Assembly (NCBI GenBank): GCA_964556885.1
Contig: CAZKYP010000002.1
Span: 1-56,680, forward strand
Source of the DNA: CAZKYP01 sp964556885
GTDB lineage: Bacteria; Planctomycetota; Phycisphaerae; Sedimentisphaerales; Anaerobacaceae
Length of the DNA stretch: 56,680 nt
Reading direction: 5' to 3'
Below the pieces are notes generated by a model. That model was not told where the DNA came from. It made no database searches and worked only from the letters and a program-made list of their open reading frames with translations. Numbering within the stretch: position 1 is the stretch's first letter; every line of letters begins with the position of its first letter. Position numbers and translations under genes: made by a program. Of the stretch, positions 44,182 to 52,914 are shown one piece after another.

Positions 44182-45174
44182 TCAATATGATACCTCCGGG
44201 ACCTCATCCGCCAGGAGCGGCGGGGTATGGAGATAGCGTGTGGTGTTTCGTTTTGTATCTATATCGTGATAAACCCGCCCCACCTGCTCTGCGGTCAAAC
44301 CTGTTGCTGCAGCCACATTTTCAGTAGAAATACCATGATTTTTACCATATAAACACAGGTCCATCTTGTCATAAGGAACGGAAAAATAAAATTCTTCCTG
44401 GCTCTGCTGCATGGAATACGTATCAGTAGTGGGAGGTCGCTTGCAGATTACTTCCGGAACGCCAAGGTACTCGGCCATTTTATAAACCTGGACCTTGTAA
44501 AGATGAGCTATAGGTTTTATATCGGCGGTGCCATCGCCTAATTTGACAAAAAAGCCCTGGTCATATTCCTGTCGATTTGGTGTGCCGGTGACCGCGTAAT
44601 TGAGATGGTCGGCGTGGTAATATTCCAGCATCTTGCGTGTTCGCTGCTTGAAATTAGTAGCGGCCACAATACCGAGATAAGCAGACGGTGTCAATCTGAC
44701 CTTGGTCTGTTTGCCTTCAGGGGATTGAACCACTACCGAAAATATCCGGTACTTATCATCTTCCAGCACGCTCGGAAGGACAATCTTGCACTTATAACCG
44801 GGACCATATTCGGGAACGACACTTTTTATCGCCTCATCCCGCCGCCGGTAACAGCCTACAGCATCCAAAATTGTGCTTATGTCCTCACAAACTGTTTCTA
44901 TTTCAAGATGCTCGCTTATCAGACGACTCAGGTCGAGAGTGTCCGAAGACGAATCTTTTTCAGGCATTAAAAGACCGAATACACGCTCTTTACCCAGCGC
45001 TTTCACACAAAGAGCACCCACAACACTGCTGTCGATACCGCCTGAGAGCGCTACCACCGCGCCGCGTTTCTTAAACCGCTTCAAAACTATCTCGCGAATC
45101 GCCTTGACGATCTTTTCCGTCTCTGCGGCACAATCAATCCTTAAATCATCGAAAGAAAATGATTTACTGTTCAT
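44182..45174 (-). CDS. NadE-like ammonia-dependent amidating ATP-pyrophosphatase, paralogue 1
   Basis: The 330-residue protein has the NAD-synthetase PP-loop AVVALSGGIDSSVVGAL near residue 42, GLLMPEKDSSSDTLDL, the NFKQRTRKMLEYYHAD block and GFFVKLGDGTADIKPIAHLYKVQVY. No glutaminase domain is present. It is about 50 residues longer than housekeeping NadE and has a second homologue only 2.6 kb away (47800-48774), alongside ACP, acyl ligase and AsnB genes. This suggests amide formation on a cell-surface sugar or lipid more than NAD synthesis (inference). The ATG at 45174 is preferred because GGAG lies 8-9 bp upstream. Confidence 0.78.
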   Translation of the reverse strand: MNSKSFSFDDLRIDCAAETEKIVKAIREIVLKRFKKRGAVVALSGGIDSSVVGALCVKALGKERVFGLLMPEKDSSSDTLDLSRLISEHLEIETVCEDISTILDAVGCYRRRDEAIKSVVPEYGPGYKCKIVLPSVLEDDKYRIFSVVVQSPEGKQTKVRLTPSAYLGIVAATNFKQRTRKMLEYYHADHLNYAVTGTPNRQEYDQGFFVKLGDGTADIKPIAHLYKVQVYKMAEYLGVPEVICKRPPTTDTYSMQQSQEEFYFSVPYDKMDLCLYGKNHGISTENVAAATGLTAEQVGRVYHDIDTKRNTTRYLHTPPLLADEVPEVSY

Positions 45175-45209
45175 TATCACTTCTCCTAACAGTCGGCTCT
45201 TTATCCATT

Positions 45210-45962
45210 CTAATTTTTAGTGAACTCCAACATCTTGTTCGTTCTCAACCATCCCGCCTCTTTGGGATAATTGAAATTCTGAATCTCCCCGAGATCTGCC
45301 ACCTTGAGATTGTATTCTTCGGCGATTTTTGATACGAAATCAATCGTATGCAAATAGAATCTGAATTCATGCCATTGAAGGTCGGGACATCCCCAGACCT
45401 TATTGGGAAAACCTAAAATATCACCGTAAAACTTTGTACCGGGTTTCATACGGTCCGAAATATGCTCCAGGCACATCTTTATCTTTTCGTCGTCAAGATG
45501 ATATAGCACTTGTGAGGCCCATACATAATCGAATTTACGCTCCCCCAGCTCATGTCTGCCAAACGACTCCGAAACCACAAGCGAAGGATTTTTCAGTACC
45601 AGGTCCGATTTGGCAATCTGAATATACGCCTCTGCAATAGATGTCTTTCGAACGTCGATCCCCACATAATTTCCCGCCTGAAGATAAGGTATAAGAACCA
45701 GACCGCCTGAAAGCGGGCCGCAGCCGATATCCAAAAAAGTATGATGCGGCTGTAGTCCCATCGTCATAAGAAAATTGAATTGATACTTCTGTATCTGTTC
45801 CCAGTATCTTACCGGTCCGGCCATTTGCGCCAGACGGTGTTTCTCCCGCACCGAAGGAATGATTCTGCGCAACATTCCAAACTTCATTCTTCTTAAATAC
45901 ACTATTGGTGATTCGCCCGGTTTCGGTACCATATTCCTCGTGTCTACGTCAACATCTCCCAC
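45210..45962 (-). CDS. class I SAM-dependent methyltransferase
   Basis: The 250-residue protein has motif I FLDIGCGPLSGGLVLIPYL near residue 72, NYVGIDVRKTSIAEAY, FDYVWASQVLYHLDDEK and a MKPGTKFYGDILG block, all typical of class I methyltransferases. An N-terminal basic helix (YLRRMKFGMLRRIIPSVREK) may bring it to the membrane or to a lipid-linked substrate. GTG start with AAAGGAGG 8 bp upstream, the strongest ribosome site in the window. A 164-bp gap separates it from the acyl ligase, so a promoter could lie there. Substrate unknown. Confidence 0.8.
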   Translation of the reverse strand: MGDVDVDTRNMVPKPGESPIVYLRRMKFGMLRRIIPSVREKHRLAQMAGPVRYWEQIQKYQFNFLMTMGLQPHHTFLDIGCGPLSGGLVLIPYLQAGNYVGIDVRKTSIAEAYIQIAKSDLVLKNPSLVVSESFGRHELGERKFDYVWASQVLYHLDDEKIKMCLEHISDRMKPGTKFYGDILGFPNKVWGCPDLQWHEFRFYLHTIDFVSKIAEEYNLKVADLGEIQNFNYPKEAGWLRTNKMLEFTKN

Positions 45963-46126
45963 CCTGGATTCCTCCTTTGAAAATTATTTGGTCGATAAAA
46001 TCCGTTTAGATACGAACTTTCATTGAATTGACACAACACCTTTCAATAAAATTCCTTCCAACACCCTTACTTGACGTGACTTTTTTATTGCCACTGATAA
46101 TTCGTTTTTATTTGACGCTTCAATCA

Positions 46127-47761
46127 CTATTTATCCACAGCGTTTACAGTTGGGCTGCCTAATATTTCAGCATGCTCCTCTTTAGCTTTGAGCTGCTTTT
46201 TGTCGATTTTGCCGTTCGGCGTCTTGGGCAGGCTTTCCATAAATTCGATATACTTGGGGACCATGAAAACTTCCATATTTTCAGAGCAATACTTAAGTAC
46301 CGGTTTTTCACTCAATTCCACGCCCGCCGCCGATACGATATAGGCCTTAATCGCCTGGCCGAGAATCTCGTCCGGCAGTCCGAGCACCGCTGCTTCCGAT
46401 ACACCTTCCATACCACAAATGATATTTTCAACTTCCTTGGCACTTATTCTCTCGCCTTTACTCTTAATCATGTCATCTTTTCTGCCGAGAAAATAAAGGA
46501 ATCCTTCTTCATCCTGGCGGAAATTGTCACCGGAATAGAGCATTCTTTCGCTCGGATAACGCCTGTTCCTGTACGCCCTGGCTGTCATCTCCGGGTCTTT
46601 CCAATAGCCCTGCATAACGTTCGAACCTCTTATAACCAGTTCACCCGTCTGTCCCGGAGCAACTTCGTTTCCATGCTCGTCAACGACGAAGGTCTCACAA
46701 TTCGGCATGGCTTTTCCGACCGACGACGGCCTTCGATCCAGCTCCTCCGGCGGCAGATAACCCACGCGCTTGCACTCCGTCAATCCGAACATGGAGATTA
46801 TCGTTACATTCGGCAACAATTTTCTGAGCTTGCGGATATGCTCCACCGGCAACGCCGCTCCGGTATTGGTCATATATCTGACCGTGCTGAAATCATATTT
46901 GCTCAAATCCTGTTGCTTCAACAGCATGGCCACAATCGTAGGGACTATCGGAAAACCAGTTACTTTTTCCTGTGAAATCCGCTCGAGAACACTGTGAAGA
47001 TAAAGAAAAGACCTTTCCAGCACCACCGTTCCACCAAACATGAACGACATTATAACCTGGTACAATCCGTAGTCAAATGAAAGTGGCAAAACATCTAAAA
47101 TAATATCATCCTCAACGTTGTTTATATACTGAATGATACTTCTGGCCGCCGAGATCATGTTATGGTGTGTGGACATTACCCCTTTCGGCTCACCCGTAGA
47201 GCCGGAGGTATAGATAAGAGTTGCCAAATCCACATCTATACAGCGAGGTAATCGACCATGTTTCTTATCGTCTGGGGTCTGGTCGGAATAATCCGCAAAT
47301 ATATTGTCCCAGTTCAGGGAAGATCCCGAAAATTTATCAGGTATTTGCTCGGTCGGACCGACCCAGATCATCTTACAATTTATCCCGCCCTCACTCAGAG
47401 CATCTTCAACCACTTTCGACTTACTCGTATGAGTAATCAAAATAGTAGCATCTGAGTTTTTCAGGATATATCTTAACTTTGCTCCCTTAATCGAGCCTGC
47501 CAGGATTACAAAGACTCCGCCGGCCTTCGAGATGCCGTATAATGAAATCACGGTCTCGGATGAATTTTCCAAAAGCACGACAACCCTGTCCTGCCGCCGA
47601 ATTCCCGCATCCATCAATGCATTCGCCAGATGGGTTGTACGCCTGTCGAGAGCCTTATACGTCAAGCGCTGCTTGTCACAGACAAGGGCCGTTTTATCGG
47701 GGAATCGTCGGGCCGAACGGGACAGCCATTCGTGAACTAAAACGGGGTCGAATTCAATCAT
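46127..47761 (-). CDS. AMP-forming acyl ligase (ANL superfamily)
   Basis: The 544-residue protein covers the whole adenylation fold: LIYTSGSTGEPKGVMSTHHN (P-loop) near residue 190, MFGLTECKRVGYLPPE, GELVIRGSNVMQGYW, YSGDNFRQDEEGFLYFLGRKDDMIKSKGERIS, and the catalytic lysine in TPNGKIDKKQL near the end. It activates a carboxylic acid as acyl-AMP and passes it to CoA or a carrier protein. The ACP at 50883-51146 in the same array is the likely acceptor. Related ligases are a recognised part of exosortase A loci in proteobacteria (family knowledge). The acid cannot be predicted by eye. Confidence 0.88.
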   Translation of the reverse strand: MIEFDPVLVHEWLSRSARRFPDKTALVCDKQRLTYKALDRRTTHLANALMDAGIRRQDRVVVLLENSSETVISLYGISKAGGVFVILAGSIKGAKLRYILKNSDATILITHTSKSKVVEDALSEGGINCKMIWVGPTEQIPDKFSGSSLNWDNIFADYSDQTPDDKKHGRLPRCIDVDLATLIYTSGSTGEPKGVMSTHHNMISAARSIIQYINNVEDDIILDVLPLSFDYGLYQVIMSFMFGGTVVLERSFLYLHSVLERISQEKVTGFPIVPTIVAMLLKQQDLSKYDFSTVRYMTNTGAALPVEHIRKLRKLLPNVTIISMFGLTECKRVGYLPPEELDRRPSSVGKAMPNCETFVVDEHGNEVAPGQTGELVIRGSNVMQGYWKDPEMTARAYRNRRYPSERMLYSGDNFRQDEEGFLYFLGRKDDMIKSKGERISAKEVENIICGMEGVSEAAVLGLPDEILGQAIKAYIVSAAGVELSEKPVLKYCSENMEVFMVPKYIEFMESLPKTPNGKIDKKQLKAKEEHAEILGSPTVNAVDK

Positions 47762-47799
47762 CGTTATAATCCTTAAAAAATTGAGCCATTTTTCATTGT

Positions 47800-48774
47800 C
47801 TATTCAAGCGCAGGAGGTAACTGCCGCAGATGTTTTGTCGCCTTGAATTTTGCATCAAAATCTCTGTTGGCCCTGCTCACCTGCTGTTCGGTCAAATTCA
47901 TCACCTCACAGACTTTCTCGGTTGGAACTTTGTTTTCCCACGCGTAAAGCAGCAAATCGAGCGTGTCATAAGGCATTCGCATGTAAAACTCCTCATCACT
48001 GACCACGGAACTAAACGTGTCCGGACTCGGAGCCCTCTCGATAATCTCACGAATCACTCCAAGATACTCCGAAAGCTGATATACCTGGGCCTTATACAGA
48101 TGGGCGATAGGTTCGATATCAACTCCGCCGTCTCCATACTTCACAAAAAATCCTTCCATGACCTCGGTTTTATTTGTTGTGCCGCAAACAAGGTAGTTCA
48201 TTTTTTCCGCGTAATAATAAAGATGCATCATTCTTGTTCTTTGTTTCGAATCGGTTGCGGCCACTATCCCGTTGAGCTTTTTCTTGTCGAGCCTCGCCGT
48301 CTTGACATTGCCGTCGGCATCTTCGATTTTCAAAGTAAAGAAGTTAAAAGCATCCTTTGCGAGCAAATCGGACGGAAGGGCCATTTTTGACTTGTATTGC
48401 TCGTTATATTCCGGGAAAATTTCTCTGATGACATCATCCCTCTTTTTATAAGTTCCAAATGCCTCCAAGACGGGTGTAATATCAACTATCTGAGCTTCGA
48501 TACCAAGCTCTCCGGCGTGTTTCGATGCATATTCGGCGCTTATCGGGTTGGAATCTTTTTCAGGAAGAATCAAACCGAATACTTTGTCCCTGCCCAGGGC
48601 CTTGACGCAAAGAGCGGCACTCAACGCGGAATCAATGCCGCCGCTGAGTCCAACCACGGTGCCGTTACGCCTCATTTCACGAACCTGCTGCTGAATAAAC
48701 GAACAGATACGCTCGACCTCGGCTTTAACATCAACCCTAAGAATATCTTTATGAAAATCCATAATCATCTCCAT
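47800..48774 (-). CDS. NadE-like ammonia-dependent amidating ATP-pyrophosphatase, paralogue 2
   Basis: The 324-residue protein has the PP-loop TVVGLSGGIDSALSAALC, GLILPEKDSNPISAEYA, SKQRTRMMHLYYYAE and GFFVKYGDGGVDIEPIAHLYKAQVYQLSEYLG. It is clearly related to the 44182-45174 product across its length, but the substrate-side stretch differs (GTTNKTEVME here, GTPNRQEYDQ there), so the two may act on different carboxylates. Like the other it has no glutaminase part. It lies between AsnB (64 bp) and the acyl ligase (38 bp). The start could be 48774 or ATG at 48762, which is better placed after GGAG. Confidence 0.8.
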   Translation of the reverse strand: MEMIMDFHKDILRVDVKAEVERICSFIQQQVREMRRNGTVVGLSGGIDSALSAALCVKALGRDKVFGLILPEKDSNPISAEYASKHAGELGIEAQIVDITPVLEAFGTYKKRDDVIREIFPEYNEQYKSKMALPSDLLAKDAFNFFTLKIEDADGNVKTARLDKKKLNGIVAATDSKQRTRMMHLYYYAEKMNYLVCGTTNKTEVMEGFFVKYGDGGVDIEPIAHLYKAQVYQLSEYLGVIREIIERAPSPDTFSSVVSDEEFYMRMPYDTLDLLLYAWENKVPTEKVCEVMNLTEQQVSRANRDFDAKFKATKHLRQLPPALE

Positions 48775-48838
48775 ATCTTCGATAACTTACTGCGTCTCAA
48801 ACACGATAAGTTGTGAATTACAAAACCAAACATAAAAT

Positions 48839-50836
48839 CTAACATACTGATTTCAGTGTTTTCGATCTTCTATCGACAACAAGACCCGGACCGGCGGAAT
48901 TACCAATCCTTGCATGGAAATCTTCCACGAACTGCTGGTATATAAGCTGAGTTGACAGTATTCCTATGAGCGCCATATTATCGATCTCACTCGGATTTTC
49001 AGCGGCCCGTACTTTTTTCAACAGCTTTGTCACCTTGCCTGTATCGAACAGGCCCGACCTGTTCAGTGAATTTTCCGATAAAACCTGCTGTGTATACTCG
49101 ATTGTTTTTTCATTCATAAGACTGTGCTTAATCGGGGCGCGGTAAGGATGTTTTTTGCGTTTGACTATATCATCCGGCAGCATACCCTCGAAGGTCTTTT
49201 TGAGAATATGCTTTTCATCAAGGCCGGTTACCTTCCATTTTGCCGGAACGCGCCCCATAAATTCAATTACGCGACGATCAAGATACGGCAGCCTTATCTC
49301 AACCGAATGGGCCATAGCCACCCGGTCTCCCTGTGACGATAGAAGATAATTGCTCAGGAAAATCGCCGTCTCCAGATACTGCGCTTTCGAGAGATAATCC
49401 CATTTTTCATAATCGCCCGGCAGACTTTGTCTGACCTGCTCATATCCATCGTAGTCACCGATTTGGTGCCTTAATTCCTGTGAAAAAAACGTCTTGATCT
49501 TGCTCGTATTGCCCCATCTTACGAGATGGGAAAATATCGGGTCACCAACACTGCTCAAACCTTTCGCAAAGAACGATTGCAGACTGCGTTTGAGCCTGTG
49601 GTCTTTGAATATATACGGGTAAAGCTGGCCGATTAATTCCGCCCTTCTTTGTGAGCCGGGATATTTCGCCCAGAACTTTCGTATCTTGGCTTCTCGAAAG
49701 ATATTGTAGCCGCCAAAAACCTCATCCGCCCCTTCGCCGGTAAGCACCACTTTATATCCGCTGTTACGGACGACCTCCGAAAGCATAAACAGCGGAATCG
49801 GAGCGGTCCTCAACAAAGGTTTTTCACAATGCCATAAACAGTCCGAAAGTGCGGCCCCGATTTTTTCATTTGTTGCCTTCATTTCCGTATGGTCGACGTT
49901 TAGATAAGAAACCATTTCGCTTTGATGCTTTCCCTCGTCGAAACTGTCATGTTCAAAACGTATTCCGAAGGTCCTGACGTCGCTGTCAAAATTTTTGACC
50001 ACCATCGTAGTGACGGCCGAGGAATCAAGCCCGCCGCTGAGATAACACCCAACCGGCACATCGGCCCGCAGACGGATTCGAATCGCATCCAGCAACAATT
50101 CCCGGACCTGCTGTGAGATTTCCTGTGGAGACATATCGATTTGCTCGGCGCGCGGACAGAATGGTATATCCCAGTATTTGTCAATGGCTACTTTACCCCC
50201 GGATACTTTCATATAATGTCCCGGCGGCAGCTCATAAACGTCCCTGAAAGCCGTCCTCGGCGTCAGGGTCGTCCAGAAAGTGAAAATCTGGTCCATTGCA
50301 ATCGGGTCGATTTGACGAGGGACATCCTCGTTCACGAAAATCGACTTAATCTCTGAACTGAAAATCAAGGTATCATCAGTAATTGTGTAATACAGCGGTC
50401 TGATACCCACCCTGTCACGGGCAAGAAACAGCTCCTTCTTCTTAGCATCCCATATCGCAAAAGCAAACTGGCCGTTCAAATAATCCAGACATTTAGGGCC
50501 TTCTTCCTCGTACAGGTGCAGTATGACCTCGGTATCGGACGTATTGTAGAAGCGATGGCCTTTTCTCAACAGGGTCTGCTTGAGTTCCGGATAGTTAAAA
50601 ATCTCTCCGTTGAAAATAATCCAAAGCGTCTTGTCCTCGTTATGCATCGGCTGTGTGCCGCCGGACGACAGGTCGATGATGCTCAGCCGGGCGTGGCCCA
50701 GTCCCACATAATCATCAACGTAAATTCCCGTTTCATCCGGTCCCCGATGACTTATAACGCCTATCATCTTTTTAAGCGTGTCCAGGGAAATACCGTCGGG
50801 ACCATCTATATGACAAATACCGGTTATTCCGCACAT
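48839..50836 (-). CDS. asparagine synthetase-type glutamine amidotransferase (AsnB family)
   Basis: The 665-residue protein begins MCGITGICHIDG; Cys2 is the Ntn glutaminase nucleophile, with the usual SHRGPDETG and LGHARLSIIDLS blocks. The synthetase half has the PP-loop CYLSGGLDSSAVTTMV near residue 265 and KVVLTGEGADEVFGGY. It makes ammonia from glutamine and amidates an acyl-adenylate. Members with this layout are known as exosortase-associated amidotransferases in PEP-CTERM/polysaccharide loci, and the surrounding ACP, ligase and exosortase genes fit that. The substrate is probably a sugar or lipid carboxylate, not aspartate (inference). Confidence 0.88.
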   Translation of the reverse strand: MCGITGICHIDGPDGISLDTLKKMIGVISHRGPDETGIYVDDYVGLGHARLSIIDLSSGGTQPMHNEDKTLWIIFNGEIFNYPELKQTLLRKGHRFYNTSDTEVILHLYEEEGPKCLDYLNGQFAFAIWDAKKKELFLARDRVGIRPLYYTITDDTLIFSSEIKSIFVNEDVPRQIDPIAMDQIFTFWTTLTPRTAFRDVYELPPGHYMKVSGGKVAIDKYWDIPFCPRAEQIDMSPQEISQQVRELLLDAIRIRLRADVPVGCYLSGGLDSSAVTTMVVKNFDSDVRTFGIRFEHDSFDEGKHQSEMVSYLNVDHTEMKATNEKIGAALSDCLWHCEKPLLRTAPIPLFMLSEVVRNSGYKVVLTGEGADEVFGGYNIFREAKIRKFWAKYPGSQRRAELIGQLYPYIFKDHRLKRSLQSFFAKGLSSVGDPIFSHLVRWGNTSKIKTFFSQELRHQIGDYDGYEQVRQSLPGDYEKWDYLSKAQYLETAIFLSNYLLSSQGDRVAMAHSVEIRLPYLDRRVIEFMGRVPAKWKVTGLDEKHILKKTFEGMLPDDIVKRKKHPYRAPIKHSLMNEKTIEYTQQVLSENSLNRSGLFDTGKVTKLLKKVRAAENPSEIDNMALIGILSTQLIYQQFVEDFHARIGNSAGPGLVVDRRSKTLKSVC

Positions 50837-50882
50837 TATACGATCCAGAAATAGAGTTGAATTCTTTTAGTTAGAGAAAAAA

Positions 50883-51146
50883 CTATGCCTCTGCGGCCGG
50901 GCTTCCGGTAAGCTTACGCTCAAGAAACCTGGCGATATTCTGCAAGTTATCCATGTTTTCCGGGACGAGCTCGTCGTCCTCGATCTTTATCCCGAAATTT
51001 TCTTCGAGGAAAAAGACCAGTTCCAGAATACCGGTAGAGTCGATGATGCCCTCCTCCATAAACGATGTATTATCGTTCAGCTTTTCACCATCTCCAAAGA
51101 GAAAGTTCTCAACTATAAAATCCCGCACTGTCGTAGAATAATCCAT
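50883..51146 (-). CDS. acyl carrier protein
   Basis: With ATG at 51146 (GGAGG five bases upstream) the protein has 87 residues. It has the acidic four-helix pattern of ACPs, and GIIDSTGILELVFFLEENFG carries the phosphopantetheine serine in DST, in place of the usual DSL/DSV. An in-frame GTG lies upstream at 51188, but the extension adds no fold residues. It is separate from fatty-acid synthesis genes and sits between an acyltransferase and AsnB, so it is probably a dedicated carrier loaded by the acyl ligase. Confidence 0.9.
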   Translation of the reverse strand: MDYSTTVRDFIVENFLFGDGEKLNDNTSFMEEGIIDSTGILELVFFLEENFGIKIEDDELVPENMDNLQNIARFLERKLTGSPAAEA

Positions 51147-51226
51147 CTTGACCTCCAACAAATTAATTTCATCATAGAAAGATATCACTAAAATTCACTT
51201 ATCATAAGTTTTGTCGTTCATGCTTT

Positions 51227-51862
51227 CTACTGGCTGACCTTCTCAGCCGTTTGGCTAACATTTTCCTTATCGGGCAATCCCCATGCCTTTTGAACATAAC
51301 CGGACAGATTTCTCGCCGGGTTGCCGCTGACATAAGCACCCGCCGGGACGTCTTTTGTCACTACCGAACCGGCTCCTATTACGGCATTGTCCCCGATCTC
51401 AACGCCGAAGAGCACTATCGAGCCGGAACTTATCCAGACATTGTTTCCGATAATGGTCCTGTCTCTTTGTTTTTCCGTCTGGTTAGGAACCGGGTGCCTC
51501 GGTCCGAGAATCATAACGTACGGCCCGGTGGAAACATTATCTCCGATTTCAACCGGTCCCATCACTACATTATTGAGTCCGAACCAGCATTTTTGACCGA
51601 TTGTTATGTCACCCAGGTCGATATTCCAGACATTGAAATCCTCCGCAATGGTCCTGCTGCCGACACGGGCACGGTACGGTTTCGTCCTGTCAATCCGAAA
51701 CCTGCAGCCGAATTCCACAAACCTTTCCTTATCGATATACGCACATTTATTGTAAAAACGAACACACTTCCAATAAATCCTCTTAGATATCGACTTTATG
51801 AAATCCGGTGTCACCGATTCCATGGTCCTGTATAAAGCACTTTTGTTCTTTTTACTTCCCAT
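51227..51862 (-). CDS. hexapeptide-repeat (left-handed beta-helix) O-acyltransferase
   Basis: The 211-residue protein has the WbbJ/LbH acyltransferase pattern. Hexapeptides run from about residue 75: DITIGQKCWFGLNNVVMG, PVEIGDNVSTGPYVMILG, then the catalytic-histidine loop around GPRHPVPNQ, TIIGNNVWISSGSIVLFG, EIGDNAVIGAGSVVTKDV and PAGAYVSGNPAR. It transfers an acetyl or longer acyl group to a sugar hydroxyl or amine. With the ACP gene 38 bp downstream it may use acyl-ACP as well as acetyl-CoA (inference). An N-terminal basic stretch precedes the repeats. Confidence 0.87.
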   Translation of the reverse strand: MGSKKNKSALYRTMESVTPDFIKSISKRIYWKCVRFYNKCAYIDKERFVEFGCRFRIDRTKPYRARVGSRTIAEDFNVWNIDLGDITIGQKCWFGLNNVVMGPVEIGDNVSTGPYVMILGPRHPVPNQTEKQRDRTIIGNNVWISSGSIVLFGVEIGDNAVIGAGSVVTKDVPAGAYVSGNPARNLSGYVQKAWGLPDKENVSQTAEKVSQ

Positions 51863-51920
51863 AAATTACCTTATTCAATAAAAAACGGCGACTTGACGGT
51901 TAACAACAAAACTAAAAGAA

Positions 51921-52427
51921 TCATCCTTTCACCAGTTTAGACTTCATCCCGGAAAACTCGTTTAGAAACACGGATATTCTATCGGCTACGAGCTTGGCCT
52001 GCGATTGTCGGGCTTGCGGCACAAATGACTTGAGCTGCTCGATTTTCGCTGGTATATCCGCAGCATCGTATGCAGCCAGCAAATATCCAAGGTCTTCAAA
52101 TTTTTTCGCTATTGCAAGCTGGTGATCATTAACCACTTCACCGTATTTTTTCAGCCTCGGCATCACTAACATCGGCTTTCTGCGCTCAAGCGACAGCGTT
52201 ATCGAGCCAACCCCTGCATGGCTGATGATACTACCGGCCTCATTGAAGTATTGATCAAATAACTTTTTTTCCAATGAAGGAATCGCTTCGAAATTCTTCG
52301 GACGATATGTGGTGACACCTATCTGTGCAATAATCTTATCATTCAGATGATTATTGCCGATTGCTTCATCCACCGCTTTTATCAGACGGTTAAACGGAAA
52401 TTGTGTCCCGACGGTGAGAAAAATCAT
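51921..52427 (-). CDS. PssE-like glycosyltransferase catalytic subunit (GT28 C-terminal domain)
   Basis: The 168-residue protein is a stand-alone C-terminal half of a GT28/Alg13-type enzyme: MIFLTVGTQFPFNRLI at the start and IISHAGVGSITLSLERRKPMLVMPRLKKYGEVVNDHQL, which binds the nucleotide sugar. PssE-type proteins work with a membrane-anchored PssD partner, like Alg13 with Alg14. Its ATG overlaps the stop of the adjacent PssD gene (ATGA), so they are translationally coupled. It is the only PssE in the window although there are two PssD copies. Confidence 0.88.
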   Translation of the reverse strand: MIFLTVGTQFPFNRLIKAVDEAIGNNHLNDKIIAQIGVTTYRPKNFEAIPSLEKKLFDQYFNEAGSIISHAGVGSITLSLERRKPMLVMPRLKKYGEVVNDHQLAIAKKFEDLGYLLAAYDAADIPAKIEQLKSFVPQARQSQAKLVADRISVFLNEFSGMKSKLVKG

Positions 52428-52882
52428 ATAACAGCTCCAATAAATTCCACTCTTTTATAACGATCGGCCAGTTCCGGCCACTGCACAAGGAACAAATCCG
52501 CAATATAACGGACCATTCTGCCCGACAGAGATAGTCGCTCTATATTGGTAATACTGTCGATCCATACTATCTTGGCACCTAATATTTTACCCAGCAGACA
52601 CAATATGCAACCAGCCGCTGCACCTGTGCTTATCACAACATCGGGTTTTTCCACGAATATAATCCAGATGCACCTAATGAAAACTTTCATCAACTTAAAA
52701 GGACACCTGCGATTACACTCCCCGACAATATGCACATTACCTGATTCTTTGAGATTGCTTTGAACAACCGGTACCGTCGTAACAAAGAAAATATCATGCT
52801 GTTTCCAACTGTTGGACAATGTCAGCAACTCCGTTAAATGCCCCCCGCTCGATGCTGCAAGACAAATCTTCAATTTCTGCAT
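52424..52882 (-). CDS. PssD/Alg14-like glycosyltransferase subunit, copy b
   Basis: Starting at ATG 52882, the 152-residue protein begins KLKICLAASSGGHLTELLTL, the N-terminal Rossmann motif of Alg14/PssD, and contains KPDVVISTGAAAGCILCLL and IVWIDSITNIERLSLSGRM. Members bind the acceptor at the membrane and recruit the PssE/Alg13 catalytic half. It overlaps the PssE gene by four bases. About 60 percent of residues appear shared with copy a at 54149-54616 (by eye), a recent duplicate. An upstream GTG at 52915 is possible but does not match the paralogue. Confidence 0.87.
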   Translation of the reverse strand: MQKLKICLAASSGGHLTELLTLSNSWKQHDIFFVTTVPVVQSNLKESGNVHIVGECNRRCPFKLMKVFIRCIWIIFVEKPDVVISTGAAAGCILCLLGKILGAKIVWIDSITNIERLSLSGRMVRYIADLFLVQWPELADRYKRVEFIGAVI

Positions 52883-52914
52883 AACTTTTATCTCGCTCTG
52901 AAGTAAAAATTGCA

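Noticed and set aside
46172..46975. 267-codon open frame opposite the acyl ligase gene
   Set aside because: It lies antisense within a complete ANL-family gene, encodes no recognisable motif and follows the codon pattern of the opposite strand.
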